Shown in pieces: positions 1 to 7,858 of a DNA stretch of 42,985 nt. Both the position numbers and the translations under genes were made by a program. The notes beneath the pieces were generated by a model that searched no databases, was not told where the DNA came from, and saw only the letters and a list, made by a program, of their open reading frames with translations. Location of the stretch: contig JAQVBQ010000015.1 of the NCBI GenBank assembly GCA_028690215.1, positions 1 to 42,985 on the forward strand, read 5' to 3'. Every line of letters begins with the position of its first letter. The first letter of the stretch is position 1. The stretch is from Bacteroidales bacterium. Lineage in GTDB: Bacteria > Bacteroidota > Bacteroidia > Bacteroidales > UBA932.

Positions 1-578
1 TCGGAGGATTTGTCTGCTACATGAGAATGTCAAAAAATAAGCTTTTGCTTGGTTTTGCAAAGGGATATATTTCAGTTCTCAGGGGAACACCTGTTCTGGT
101 TCTATTGATGATTATTTTCTATGTTGTGTTTGCTTCTGTAAACATCAGCCCTGTAATTGCAGCTATTGTCGCTTTTGCACTGAATTTCGCCGCCTATGTA
201 TCTGAGATGTTCAGAACTTCAATCCAGGGCGTTGACAGAGGGCAGGCTGAGGCAGGAATAGCAGGTGGTTTCACTAAGGTAGAGACATTCATCTATATTA
301 TCATGCCTCAGGCTATGAGGCAGGTACTACCTGTTTACAAGGGTGAGTTTATCTCTCTTCTGAAGATGACCTCAATAGTCGGCTACATAGCTGTTCAAGA
401 TATAACAAGAGCTAGTGACATAATCCGCAGCCGCACATTTGATGCGTTCTTCCCTCTTCTGATGGCTGCTGCCATATATTTAGTATTGGCATGGTTGCTT
501 ACATATGCGCTTGATAAAGTGGAAATTTCAGTGGATCCTAAGAGAAAAAGAGTAAAAAAAGTAGAGGAGGCAGTGTAA
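1..578 (+). CDS. Amino-acid ABC transporter permease, 5'-truncated
   Basis: Inner-membrane permease of a polar amino-acid ABC importer (HisM/GlnP type). The reading frame is open from base 3 to the stop at 576-578, so the start lies outside the window; the first visible residues are already inside the membrane domain. Visible are hydrophobic segments, the family signature RGTPVLVLL, and an EAA-like loop (AGIAGGF ... [10 protein letters not shown]) that docks on the ATPase. The C-terminus ends in a basic tail (KRKRVKK). The stop overlaps the start of the ATPase gene by one base (TAATG), so the two are translationally coupled. In Bacteroidota this permease is often fused behind a substrate-binding domain; whether that holds here cannot be seen. 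Substrate specificity is not readable from the sequence. Confidence 0.9.
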   Translation, partial: GGFVCYMRMSKNKLLLGFAKGYISVLRGTPVLVLLMIIFYVVFASVNISPVIAAIVAFALNFAAYVSEMFRTSIQGVDRGQAEAGIAGGFTKVETFIYIIMPQAMRQVLPVYKGEFISLLKMTSIVGYIAVQDITRASDIIRSRTFDAFFPLLMAAAIYLVLAWLLTYALDKVEISVDPKRKRVKKVEEAV

Positions 579-1654
579 TGATTTCAGTTAAGAATCTTTC
601 AAAAAAATTCGGGGATATTGTTGTTCTCAGGGATATTAATGCAAATATTAATAAAGGCGAGGTAATTTCCATAATCGGCCCATCCGGTACCGGAAAGAGT
701 ACTTTTCTCAGATGCCTTAACCTTCTTGAAACACCATCGGGAGGAAGCATTTCTATTGATGGAATTGACCTTTTGGGTAAAGAGACTAATGTGCCGAAAA
801 TCAGACAGAGGATGGGGATGGTATTCCAGTCATTTAACCTCTATGCTCATTTGACCATACTTGAAAACCTCACAATAGGGCCCATAAAGCTGCTCAAGAA
901 AAAAGAGAGCGATGCAAACAAAAAGGCCATGGAGTTGCTTAAACTTGTGGGTTTAGCCGAGAAGGCATATAATTTCCCGGACGAACTCTCAGGCGGACAA
1001 AAGCAGAGAGTTGCCATAGCAAGGTGTCTTGCAATGGAGTGCGAGATAATACTATTTGACGAGCCTACATCTGCGCTTGATCCGACAATGGTCAGTGAGG
1101 TGCTCTCCGTGATACGTAAGTTGGCAAAAGAAGGATTGACCATGCTTATAGTAACACACGAAATGGAATTTGCGAAGAATATTTCAAGCAGGGTGTTCTA
1201 TATGGATGAAGGCATAATATACGAAGAGGGAACTCCCGAGCAGATATTTGAAAACCCGCAGCAAGAGAAAACCCGTGCATTTATACACAGAGTAAGGAGC
1301 ATGTATTACAACATTTCCAGCAGTAATTACGACCTATACAAACTTCAGGGAGACATAGCTCGATTCTGTGAGAAACATGTCATATCGCAAAAAACAAGCG
1401 AATATGCGCAGATGCTTGCAGAAGAGGTAATTGTAATGCAGAAGGATTATTCTGACATAAACATTATACTCTCCTATTCAGAAAAAGAGGGAACACTGGT
1501 ACTCACTTGTGAAAGCGGAGGGGAACAGTATAATCCTCTTGAAGATGAGTTCCATGAGATTGCCGTTATGATTATAAAGGGGCGTTGCAAAAGTGTTGAA
1601 TACTCATTCTCAGAAGGTAAGAATGTGTTGACCCTCGGTATAAAGAACGAATAG
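578..1654 (+). CDS. Amino-acid ABC transporter ATP-binding protein with extra C-terminal domain
   Basis: Cytoplasmic ATPase powering the importer encoded just upstream. Residues 1-242 are a complete GlnQ-type nucleotide-binding domain: Walker [10 protein letters not shown] (34-42), Q-loop Gln84, signature LSGGQ (137-141), Walker B IILFDE (157-162), H-loop His194. The family normally ends near residue 240-250; this protein has 358. The extra ~115 residues (about 243-358) are not a TOBE or ACT domain as far as I can tell. They resemble a degenerate RsbW-like/HATPase_c_2 fold: a LAEEV helix, alternating strands, then [10 protein letters not shown] and a closing [14 protein letters not shown] strand pair, but without the Asn of the N-box or an intact DxG box. 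Tail-to-tail with the GNAT gene, with 2 bases between stops. The ATPase assignment is certain; the extension is inference. Confidence 0.95.
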   Translation: MISVKNLSKKFGDIVVLRDINANINKGEVISIIGPSGTGKSTFLRCLNLLETPSGGSISIDGIDLLGKETNVPKIRQRMGMVFQSFNLYAHLTILENLTIGPIKLLKKKESDANKKAMELLKLVGLAEKAYNFPDELSGGQKQRVAIARCLAMECEIILFDEPTSALDPTMVSEVLSVIRKLAKEGLTMLIVTHEMEFAKNISSRVFYMDEGIIYEEGTPEQIFENPQQEKTRAFIHRVRSMYYNISSSNYDLYKLQGDIARFCEKHVISQKTSEYAQMLAEEVIVMQKDYSDINIILSYSEKEGTLVLTCESGGEQYNPLEDEFHEIAVMIIKGRCKSVEYSFSEGKNVLTLGIKNE

Positions 1655-1656
1655 GG

Positions 1657-2508
1657 CTATAAATTCTTAATCATCTCGTATTGTTTCCCGCTCAGAGAGA
1701 TTGAGTTGGACTCAAGAAATCCGGATATTGATGCACATTTTACATCTGTATTAACCACTTTTACACATTCGTTTTCATTGAGTTGTAATGCATGTGATAG
1801 CAGAGATGTACCAACACCTTGTCTGCGATATCTTTTATCTACGGCAATCTGTGTAATATCTCCCGATTTTGGTTCCAATATGCAGTATCCTATCAGTTTA
1901 TCATTATCAGAAGCACCAAGGAATTTGAATCCCTCCTGACTCCTGGCTATTGATTCTAGGCTATTCTGCCACGATGGAAGGAAATCCTGAAAAGTTGCAC
2001 AAGAAATAACCCGATCAAGCGATATTTCCTGAAAGCCAAACCAGGGCGAGTAGTTGCAATCTCTGAGCCTGATCTCCGATTGTCTAATACTATAATAGCC
2101 AAATTCACGAGTCGTGATAAAACCCTGATTCTTGTATACACTTATTGCCGTTGTGTTATGTTGAAGAACCTCTAGGAGATATTGGGTTACACCCGCCTTT
2201 TTCAAAAAAGGCAATGAGTAATTGAATACTTCAGAAGCCAGACCCTTGCCCCTGTGCTCTTCCAAGGTACCTGTGCCTGTGTCGTAAGCAGTCAGAAACC
2301 CATTATATAGTCCGATACCATTAAGCGTAAACGACACCAGTCTTTCACCGTCGAATGCTCCAAATGAGAGCTCCGGAACGAATCCCCTCCGTTTAAGCAT
2401 CAAACTCAATTCTTTTTTTGAGATCTGAATCTCATACTTACAGAAAGCTTCATTAAATGCATATGCAATAATATCAAAGCCCGTGTTTTCTAATGATTTT
2501 ATATTCAT
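1657..2508 (-). CDS. Tandem GNAT-family N-acetyltransferase
   Basis: Probable acetyl-CoA-dependent N-acetyltransferase of 283 residues with two GNAT modules. The first acetyl-CoA loop is EEHRGKGLASE (83-93) followed by LLEVLQHNTTAISVYKNQGF, a textbook motif B. The second is VDKRYRRQGVGTSLLSHAL (223-241), followed by a weaker end (AISGFLESNSI). Double-GNAT proteins occur in MshD- and Eis-like groups, but the acceptor substrate cannot be read here. The start is the first in-frame ATG; no clear TAnnTTTG element is visible in the 50 bases upstream (TAAATTTA is the nearest match), so its promoter is uncertain. It lies downstream of the tRNA-Arg terminator on the same strand. Confidence 0.85.
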   Translation of the reverse strand: MNIKSLENTGFDIIAYAFNEAFCKYEIQISKKELSLMLKRRGFVPELSFGAFDGERLVSFTLNGIGLYNGFLTAYDTGTGTLEEHRGKGLASEVFNYSLPFLKKAGVTQYLLEVLQHNTTAISVYKNQGFITTREFGYYSIRQSEIRLRDCNYSPWFGFQEISLDRVISCATFQDFLPSWQNSLESIARSQEGFKFLGASDNDKLIGYCILEPKSGDITQIAVDKRYRRQGVGTSLLSHALQLNENECVKVVNTDVKCASISGFLESNSISLSGKQYEMIKNL

Positions 2509-2554
2509 ACAGATAATTATTGTTCCATAAATTTATTTCATAAATGGTACAATA

Positions 2555-2591
2555 CAAAAAAAAGAGAGCCGGATGAATATATCCGACTCTC
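2555..2591 (-). terminator. Rho-independent terminator of tRNA-Arg
   Basis: Read on the minus strand, a GAGAG-x-CGGAT type stem (10 pairs with one C/A mismatch, 6-base loop) is followed by a run of eight T. It starts 5 bases after the tRNA 3' end and separates the tRNA from the GNAT gene downstream. Confidence 0.85.
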
Positions 2592-2595
2592 AAAG

Positions 2596-2667
2596 TAGCC
2601 CCACCGCGACTCGAACGCGAATTTGAAGTTTAGGAAACTTCCGTTCTATCCCTTGAACTATAGGGCC
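2596..2667 (-). tRNA. tRNA-Arg (anticodon CCT)
   Basis: A cloverleaf folds on the minus strand over 72 bases: acceptor GGCCCTA/TGGGGCT, D-stem GTTC/GAAC, anticodon stem GAAGT/ACTTC with loop TTCCTAA giving anticodon CCT (reads AGG), T-stem TCGCG/CGCGG around TTCGAGT, discriminator A. CCA is not encoded (the following bases are CTT). The first acceptor pair is G1-T72, a wobble, which is slightly unusual. Flanked by its own promoter element and terminator, so it is a single-gene transcription unit. Confidence 0.93.
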
Positions 2668-2683
2668 ATTAATTTTGGGATTG

Positions 2684-2691
2684 CAAATATA
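2684..2691 (-). promoter_or_regulatory. Bacteroidota -7 element for tRNA-Arg
   Basis: TATATTTG on the minus strand, 16 bases before the tRNA 5' end, matches the TAnnTTTG element of the Bacteroidota primary sigma factor. The distance is almost the same as at tRNA-Lys (17 bases). Confidence 0.65.
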
Positions 2692-2698
2692 AAAACTT

Positions 2699-4366
2699 TT
2701 AGCAAAACAACACCAATAATTGTGCCGTCAGGACTCTTAAAAACATTGTAAGAGGATAGACTGTTGCATAGCTTACTGCAGGGAGATCATTCCCGGATGT
2801 TGAATTTGCATAGGCAAGTGCGGGTGGATCTGTTGTGCTTCCTGCTATAAGTCCCATTAAAGAGAAATAGTTCATTTTAAATATTAATCGTCCTATTATC
2901 CCAACAATCAATATTGGTACTATGGTGATAATAAAGCCGTAGAGAATCCAGATTGCACCACCTCCGTTAACAATTGTATCAATAAAATTGCCTCCGGCAT
3001 CAATTCCCACACATGCAAGGAACAGAGAAATACCAATCTCTCTAAGCATAAGGTTTGCGCTCATTGTGGTGTAAGTCACAATCTTATATTTCGGCCCGAA
3101 TTTACTAATCAAAATAGCAACAATCAAGGGACCTCCGGCTAAACCGAGCTTTATAGGCTGTGGTATGCCAGGAATCATAAAAGGAATTGTACCGACTAAT
3201 ATACCTAGGGCAATACCCAGGAATATGGCTATTAGATTCGGTTCACGGAGCCTTTTCATAGAATTGCCAAGAAGTTTTGCTGCTCCGTCTATTGACTGTT
3301 GTGTACCCACGATAGTAAGCCTGTCCCCTATCTGCAATGCTGTATCAGGTTTGGCAAGCAGGTCAACTCCAGCCCTGTTGATTCTGGTTACGGTAATACC
3401 AAAAGCTTTACCAAGTTTCAACTCTGCAAGAGATCGCCCGTTAACGCTGTTATTTGTGACAAGCACCCTTCTCGGTACTACATCTACATCGAATATACCC
3501 CACTCATTCTCAGTCATCTCAACCTCACAACCAAAGAATCTCACAATATCTTCCACATTCTTCTTTTGTGTAATTATCAATACCCTGTCCCCCTCCTGAA
3601 TCTGAGTATCGGCAGTTGCAATTGTAATTTTTCTGTCCTTTCCACGAACTCTTGACATTACATAGTCAGCTGCATAGAGTTGCTTAAGATCCTTTACATA
3701 TCTGCCGAAAAGTTTTTTGTTTTCAACAACAATCGAGCATCTGACTGTCTCAACGGGATTCTCCTTTTGGAGCTCTTTTATTTTCTGGTTCTCCCCATCA
3801 GTTGTAATTGAAAAGAGTTTTCTGAGGACCACCATAGACAGAATAATACCAATAACACCAAGTGGATATGCTAATGCATAACCAGTAGCTATTGAAGGAT
3901 CGGTGGCTCCATGCATTTCTGTGTATGTCTGCTGAGCGGCTCCGAGACCGGGAGTATTGGTTATTGCACCAGAAAGGATACCTGTCATAGTTGATATAGG
4001 TAATCCGGAGATAAATCTTATTATAAGAGTGACTCCAACTCCCAAAAAGACAATAAGAACGGCAAGCATGTTCAGTTTAAGACCACCTTTCTTCAATGAT
4101 GCAAAAAAACCGGGTCCAACCTGCAAACCGACACTGTAAACAAAGAGTATCAATCCGAACTCCTTTACAAAATGTAGAGTGTGCACATCCATTACGAGGC
4201 CGAAATGGCTGAATGCAATGCCCACAAAAAGTATCCAGGTTACACCGAATGATATACCGGCAATTTTAATTTTTGACAGAATAAGGCCGATTGTAATGAC
4301 ACAGGCAAGAACTATCACTGATTGGGCAACAGATCCGCCAAAAAATAGGTTAGAAATCCACTCCAT
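2699..4366 (-). CDS. AspT/YbjL-type transporter with two RCK_C domains
   Basis: Predicted inner-membrane secondary transporter of 555 residues. Layout: about five hydrophobic segments (1-190), a cytoplasmic middle (about 200-365) with two TrkA-C/RCK_C-like domains (GDRVLIITQKKNVEDI and GDRLTIVGTQQSIDGAAKLL), then a second hydrophobic half (375-555). The two membrane halves carry paired motifs, TNTPGLGAAQQ in the first and TTDPPALAYA in the second, typical of the YidE/YbjL duplication seen in the aspartate:alanine antiporter AspT family. The substrate is unknown; members of this family include dicarboxylate/amino-acid exchangers. Start chosen as the ATG lying 18 bases after a TACTTTTG element. 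Divergent from mscL. Confidence 0.88.
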   Translation of the reverse strand: MEWISNLFFGGSVAQSVIVLACVITIGLILSKIKIAGISFGVTWILFVGIAFSHFGLVMDVHTLHFVKEFGLILFVYSVGLQVGPGFFASLKKGGLKLNMLAVLIVFLGVGVTLIIRFISGLPISTMTGILSGAITNTPGLGAAQQTYTEMHGATDPSIATGYALAYPLGVIGIILSMVVLRKLFSITTDGENQKIKELQKENPVETVRCSIVVENKKLFGRYVKDLKQLYAADYVMSRVRGKDRKITIATADTQIQEGDRVLIITQKKNVEDIVRFFGCEVEMTENEWGIFDVDVVPRRVLVTNNSVNGRSLAELKLGKAFGITVTRINRAGVDLLAKPDTALQIGDRLTIVGTQQSIDGAAKLLGNSMKRLREPNLIAIFLGIALGILVGTIPFMIPGIPQPIKLGLAGGPLIVAILISKFGPKYKIVTYTTMSANLMLREIGISLFLACVGIDAGGNFIDTIVNGGGAIWILYGFIITIVPILIVGIIGRLIFKMNYFSLMGLIAGSTTDPPALAYANSTSGNDLPAVSYATVYPLTMFLRVLTAQLLVLFC

Positions 4367-4384
4367 GGCAAATTTTTTTCACTG

Positions 4385-4392
4385 CAAAAGTA
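4385..4392 (-). promoter_or_regulatory. -7 element for the AspT-type transporter gene
   Basis: TACTTTTG on the minus strand, 18 bases before the transporter ATG; fits TAnnTTTG. It forms a divergent promoter pair with the mscL element 10 bases away. Confidence 0.5.
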
Positions 4393-4402
4393 TGGAATTT
4401 AT

Positions 4403-4410
4403 TATATTTG
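4403..4410 (+). promoter_or_regulatory. -7 element for mscL
   Basis: TATATTTG, 21 bases before the mscL ATG. Fits the TAnnTTTG pattern and the spacing seen at neighbouring genes. Confidence 0.55.
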
Positions 4411-4431
4411 TTAAAATAACATAACTAAGCT

Positions 4432-4857
4432 ATGAAAATAATAGACGAATTCAAACAGTTTGCCATGAGAGGCAATGTTGTAGACATGGCAGTAGGTATA
4501 ATCATTGGAGGGGCATTCGGAAAGATAGTCTCATCTTTGGTTTCAGACATTTTGATGCCACCTCTCGGTTTGTTGATAGGTGGGGTTAATTTCACAGACT
4601 TGAAAATTACAATAAAGCAGGCAGCTATTGATGCCAGTGGTGCCGCCATACCTCCTGTAACAATCAACTACGGCAATCTGGTTCAGGTTATTTTTGACTT
4701 TCTCATTGTTGCTTTCGCCATTTTCATGATGATAAAACTCATGAACAACCTTAACAGGAAGAAAGAAGAACCGGCTGCTCCGGCAACACCTCCTCCAACC
4801 CCGGAAGATGTAACACTTTTGAGAGAGATTCGTGACCTTCTAAGCAAACAGAAGTAA
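4432..4857 (+). CDS. mscL: Large-conductance mechanosensitive channel MscL
   Basis: Pentameric inner-membrane tension-gated channel that vents solutes on hypo-osmotic shock. 141 residues, normal for the family. The N-terminal signature [21 protein letters not shown] is intact and covers the amphipathic helix and TM1 with the Gly/Ala-rich pore lining; the periplasmic loop spans about 45-80, TM2 about 84-103, and a Pro-rich linker ([12 protein letters not shown]) precedes the cytoplasmic helix bundle ([13 protein letters not shown]). Monocistronic with its own promoter element. It is tail-to-tail with the AraC gene, with a single base between the two stop codons and no visible terminator. Confidence 0.97.
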   Translation: MKIIDEFKQFAMRGNVVDMAVGIIIGGAFGKIVSSLVSDILMPPLGLLIGGVNFTDLKITIKQAAIDASGAAIPPVTINYGNLVQVIFDFLIVAFAIFMMIKLMNNLNRKKEEPAAPATPPPTPEDVTLLREIRDLLSKQK

Positions 4858-4858
4858 T

Positions 4859-5695
4859 CTAAGCTTTTCTGTTTCTCAGTTGAGTCGGTGTTTTGCCAAA
4901 CATAGAACGGCAAAAACGGTTAAAGTGAGAGGCATCGGTAAAACCGAAGTCTCTCATGATTAAACCTATTGCCTCTACCCCATCTGTCAATCTTCTTTGT
5001 ATTTGATCCGCCCTTCTTGCCAAAATCCACTGATAAGGAGAATTTCCGAAGTGTTCTCTGAATTTTCTATTGAAAGTACTTTGAGTAAGCCCCGATAGCA
5101 ATATCAACTCCTCTACACCTCTGTACTTTGAGTAATTGTTGTTTATAAAATCGTAAAAAACGGACACTTCATCGTCAAGTAATGCCATAAATTGCAAAAG
5201 AGCTCTTTTGGGGTAAGCTTTTTTTAATTGAATACGCATCTCATCCTGAAGATCACGGGTATTATATTGCAATCCGTTTTCATCAAATATATCTTCAAAA
5301 AAGAGTGCCACTCCGGGCTTAATTTCCAGGGTAGGTAATCGGAAAAGTAACCTGTTTCCCTGAAGAGTCTGAGATTGGTCTTTAATCTCTTTATAAAGGG
5401 GATTCCAACCATCATCCAACATAATGAACACAATCTCAGAATTATAGATAATCTCAAGCATACAGCTGCCTGCCCTCATAAGAAACATCTCTCTGCTTGC
5501 AATGATCTCCTCTTTCTGGTTCCCTACAAGCATCCTTATCCGGCCACTTTTCAAACACACTAAAATCAACCCGGGTAGTTCAGAGCAATCAATGACAGAG
5601 CCTTTTTTTACTGACAAAGTTTTAAATCCGGATTTAAAGCCCTTTTCCTTGAGTTTTAGATTCTCTTTATTATTTATAGATGTTTGTATATTCAT
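4859..5695 (-). CDS. AraC-family transcriptional regulator
   Basis: 278-residue DNA-binding regulator. The last ~95 residues are the double helix-turn-helix AraC domain: GVEELILLSGLTQSTFNRKF (first HTH), FGNSPYQWILARRADQIQRRL, then MRDFGFTDASHFNRFCRSMF (second HTH) and the closing GKTPTQLRN. The N-terminal ~180 residues have a cupin-like strand pattern (about 28-100) without a family-specific motif I can name, so the effector is unknown. The start is supported by TAAATTTG 24 bases upstream. It faces the tRNA-Lys gene divergently and mscL convergently; neither location identifies a target. Confidence 0.9.
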   Translation of the reverse strand: MNIQTSINNKENLKLKEKGFKSGFKTLSVKKGSVIDCSELPGLILVCLKSGRIRMLVGNQKEEIIASREMFLMRAGSCMLEIIYNSEIVFIMLDDGWNPLYKEIKDQSQTLQGNRLLFRLPTLEIKPGVALFFEDIFDENGLQYNTRDLQDEMRIQLKKAYPKRALLQFMALLDDEVSVFYDFINNNYSKYRGVEELILLSGLTQSTFNRKFREHFGNSPYQWILARRADQIQRRLTDGVEAIGLIMRDFGFTDASHFNRFCRSMFGKTPTQLRNRKA

Positions 5696-5719
5696 CCCAA
5701 TTTTGAGCGCTTTTTACAA

Positions 5720-5727
5720 CAAATTTA
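5720..5727 (-). promoter_or_regulatory. -7 element for the AraC regulator gene
   Basis: TAAATTTG on the minus strand, 24 bases before the regulator ATG. Confidence 0.5.
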
Positions 5728-5770
5728 TTAAAAAAATCAATCTGAGAGTTCCTGATAAGAAAAATATTGC

Positions 5771-5778
5771 TATATTTG
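5771..5778 (+). promoter_or_regulatory. -7 element for tRNA-Lys
   Basis: TATATTTG followed by C, 17 bases before the tRNA 5' end. Confidence 0.65.
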
Positions 5779-5795
5779 CAGCCTCAAAAGAGAAT

Positions 5796-5868
5796 GGTTC
5801 TGTAGCTCAGTTGGTAGAGCACGACACTCTTAATGTTGGGGTCGTGGGTTCGAGACCCACCGGGACCA
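5796..5868 (+). tRNA. tRNA-Lys (anticodon CTT)
   Basis: 73-base cloverleaf: acceptor GGTTCTG/CGGGACC, D-arm GCTC-AGTTGGTA-GAGC, anticodon stem CGACA/TGTTG with loop CTCTTAA giving CTT (reads AAG), variable region GGGTC, T-stem GTGGG/CCCAC around TTCGAGA, discriminator A. CCA is not encoded. It has its own promoter element and a terminator just downstream. Confidence 0.95.
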
Positions 5869-5873
5869 CAGAT

Positions 5874-5913
5874 AAAAAGGACATCAATCACTATTTGATT
5901 GCTGTCCTTTTTT
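5874..5913 (+). terminator. Rho-independent terminator of tRNA-Lys
   Basis: A long hairpin: AAAAAGGACA and AATCA pair with TGATT and TGTCCTTTTT (two-base internal bulge, short loop CTATT). The stem itself ends in a T run. It lies 5 bases after the tRNA. Confidence 0.85.
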
Positions 5914-5916
5914 GAT

Positions 5917-5924
5917 TATATTTA
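5917..5924 (+). promoter_or_regulatory. Possible -7 element for the alcohol dehydrogenase gene
   Basis: TATATTTA, one mismatch from TAnnTTTG, 28 bases before the dehydrogenase ATG. Weak candidate. Confidence 0.3.
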
Positions 5925-5952
5925 CATCTAACAACAATGAATTTTAAAGATT

Positions 5953-7098
5953 ATGAACAATTTTATATTCCACAACCCTACCAAGCTTATTTTTGGCAAA
6001 AACACAATTTCAAACCTCAGTACAGAGATTCCTGCAGGTAAAAAGATTCTTGTAACATTCGGTGGCGGAAGCGTTAAAAAGAATGGCGTTTACGAACAGG
6101 TAACAAAAGCCCTGGAGAAATTCGAATATGTTGAGTTTTGGGGTATTGAGCCTAACCCTACTGTTGAAACTCTAAGGAAAGCAATAGTAATTGTCAAGTC
6201 AGAGAATATCGACTTTATCCTTGCAGTTGGCGGCGGATCTGTCATTGACGGCTCCAAACTAATAGCTGCAGCAGCTTTAATAGAGGAAGATGCCTGGGAT
6301 CTGGTTAGAAATCCATCTTTATATAAAGGGGTCCTGCCCCTTGCATCTGTTCTGACACTTCCTGCCACCGGCTCCGAAATGAACAAGGGTGCTGTCATAA
6401 CAAACCTGGAGCTTAAAGAAAAATTTGCATTTTATAGTGCATATCCGGTATTTTCGATACTAGACCCACAGGTGACATTCTCTCTTCCTCAATATCAGAT
6501 AGCCTGCGGACTTACAGACACTTTCGTTCATGTTCTCGAACAGTATCTTACATCAACTGACCAATCTCAACTGATGGACAGGTGGGCTGAAGGTATATTA
6601 AGCACTATTGTTGAAATCGCTCCAAGAGTGTATGGCAACGATCTTGATTACAACGACATGGCAACATTTATGCTCTCTGCCACAATGGCCCTCAATGGTT
6701 TCATCGCTATGGGTGTCACACAGGACTGGGCGACACATATGATTGGACATGAGTTGAGTGCCTTGCACAATCTTACACACGGTCACACCCTTGCAATTGT
6801 TTTGAAAGGTACAATGTGGGTAATGAGAGAGGAGAAGGGAGATAAAATTGTCCAAATGGGCAGAAGAATCTGGGGCATTGAAGAGACAGACAAAGAGATG
6901 GCAATTAAAATGACAATAGAATGCACTGACGGCTTTTTCAGATCTCTCGGACTAAAGACTAGCTTGTCTGAAAACAACATTGGCGAGGAGACCATAGAGG
7001 AGATAGTGGCAAGATTCAGAGAGAGAGATGTTCACTTTGGCGAGAACCGCTCTGTGGATGCAAACAATACCCGTAAAATACTGGAATATGTCCTGTAA
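5953..7098 (+). CDS. Iron-containing alcohol dehydrogenase (YqhD/butanol dehydrogenase type)
   Basis: 381-residue cytosolic group III alcohol/aldehyde dehydrogenase, probably reducing short-chain or toxic aldehydes with NAD(P)H. The N-terminus FHNPTKLIFGKNT matches the BDH/YqhD subgroup; the dinucleotide loop is GGGSVIDGSK; the metal ligands fall in LTDTFVHVLEQYLT (Asp and His) and in HMIGHELSALHNLTHGHTLAI (two further His). Length is normal for the subgroup (about 380-390). The ATG before NNFIFHNP gives the family N-terminus. It overlaps the patatin gene by 11 bases, so the two are one unit. The exact substrate is not readable. Confidence 0.93.
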   Translation: MNNFIFHNPTKLIFGKNTISNLSTEIPAGKKILVTFGGGSVKKNGVYEQVTKALEKFEYVEFWGIEPNPTVETLRKAIVIVKSENIDFILAVGGGSVIDGSKLIAAAALIEEDAWDLVRNPSLYKGVLPLASVLTLPATGSEMNKGAVITNLELKEKFAFYSAYPVFSILDPQVTFSLPQYQIACGLTDTFVHVLEQYLTSTDQSQLMDRWAEGILSTIVEIAPRVYGNDLDYNDMATFMLSATMALNGFIAMGVTQDWATHMIGHELSALHNLTHGHTLAIVLKGTMWVMREEKGDKIVQMGRRIWGIEETDKEMAIKMTIECTDGFFRSLGLKTSLSENNIGEETIEEIVARFRERDVHFGENRSVDANNTRKILEYVL

Positions 7099-7858
7099 GT
7101 ACAAATTGGGGATAGCTCTCTCCGGAGGCGGTGTAAAGGGTTTTGCACATGCGGGAGCCTTAAAGGCAATGGAAGAGTATGGTCTGGTGCCGGAGGTAAT
7201 CTCAGGTACCAGCGCCGGGGCAATCGTAGGGTCTATGTACGCTGCCGGACTCTCTCCAGAGACAATAAAGGGGCTTTTCAAAGAGAGGTATATCAATAAT
7301 TTCATTGAGTTCACCCTGCCAAAATCCGGGCTATTCGGGACAGCAGATTTTATAAAATTTCTTGAGTCCAGCATACCGGTAAAAACCTTTGAAGAGCTGA
7401 AAATTCCGCTGAATGTTGTAGCGACCGATTTTGATCATGGAAAAAGTGTTGTCTTCAACTCCGGTGAACTTTCAAAACGTGTCATGGCATCTGCTTGTGT
7501 ACCGATTTTTTTTAAACCAATAGAGATTGAAGGTGTCCGATATGTAGACGGAGGCCTCTTCATGAATTTTCCGGTATCGGTTATAAGAAAGGATTGCGAA
7601 AAAGTTATTGGAATCAATGTAAGTCCATTGTTGACAGACAAATATTCAACAAGCATCATCGGTGTTGCTGAAAGAACCTACCACTTCGTTTTCAGGGCAA
7701 ATACAATAGTTGAAAAGAAATTGTGTGACACTCTAGTTGAAGTAGAGGAGGCAATGCAGTTCAAGGCATTTGACCTTGCCAAAGTAGATACAATATATGA
7801 CCTTGGATATCAGGCTATGAAATCTGCTCTTGAGAGGCAGAAGGTAAAGTTACAGTAA
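7088..7858 (+). CDS. Patatin-like phospholipase/hydrolase
   Basis: 256-residue serine hydrolase of the RssA/NTE-like patatin family, probably acting on acyl lipids. It carries the oxyanion loop GGGVKGFAHAGAL, the nucleophile elbow GTSAG and the catalytic Asp motif DGG (VDGGLFMNFPV), i.e. a complete Ser-Asp dyad. The frame is open 60 bases further upstream, but the ATG at 7088 (MSCKYKLGIALSGGG) gives the usual short N-terminus and leaves an 11-base overlap with the dehydrogenase stop; I prefer it. No signal peptide, so cytosolic or membrane-associated. Its last 44 bases overlap the end of the histidine kinase gene on the other strand. Confidence 0.92.
   Translation: MSCKYKLGIALSGGGVKGFAHAGALKAMEEYGLVPEVISGTSAGAIVGSMYAAGLSPETIKGLFKERYINNFIEFTLPKSGLFGTADFIKFLESSIPVKTFEELKIPLNVVATDFDHGKSVVFNSGELSKRVMASACVPIFFKPIEIEGVRYVDGGLFMNFPVSVIRKDCEKVIGINVSPLLTDKYSTSIIGVAERTYHFVFRANTIVEKKLCDTLVEVEEAMQFKAFDLAKVDTIYDLGYQAMKSALERQKVKLQ

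Noticed and set aside
3165-3599. Long open frame (144 codons) on the plus strand inside the transporter gene
   Set aside because: It is antisense to a well-supported RCK_C/membrane protein, has no recognisable domain and no -7 element; it is a shadow frame.
5502-5915. 137-codon plus-strand frame running through the AraC 5' end, tRNA-Lys and its terminator
   Set aside because: It reads straight through a tRNA and a terminator hairpin, so it cannot be a gene.
7028-7087. N-terminal extension of the patatin protein by 20 codons
   Set aside because: It is entirely within the dehydrogenase gene in another frame and lacks homology-like sequence ahead of MSCKYKLGIALSGGG.
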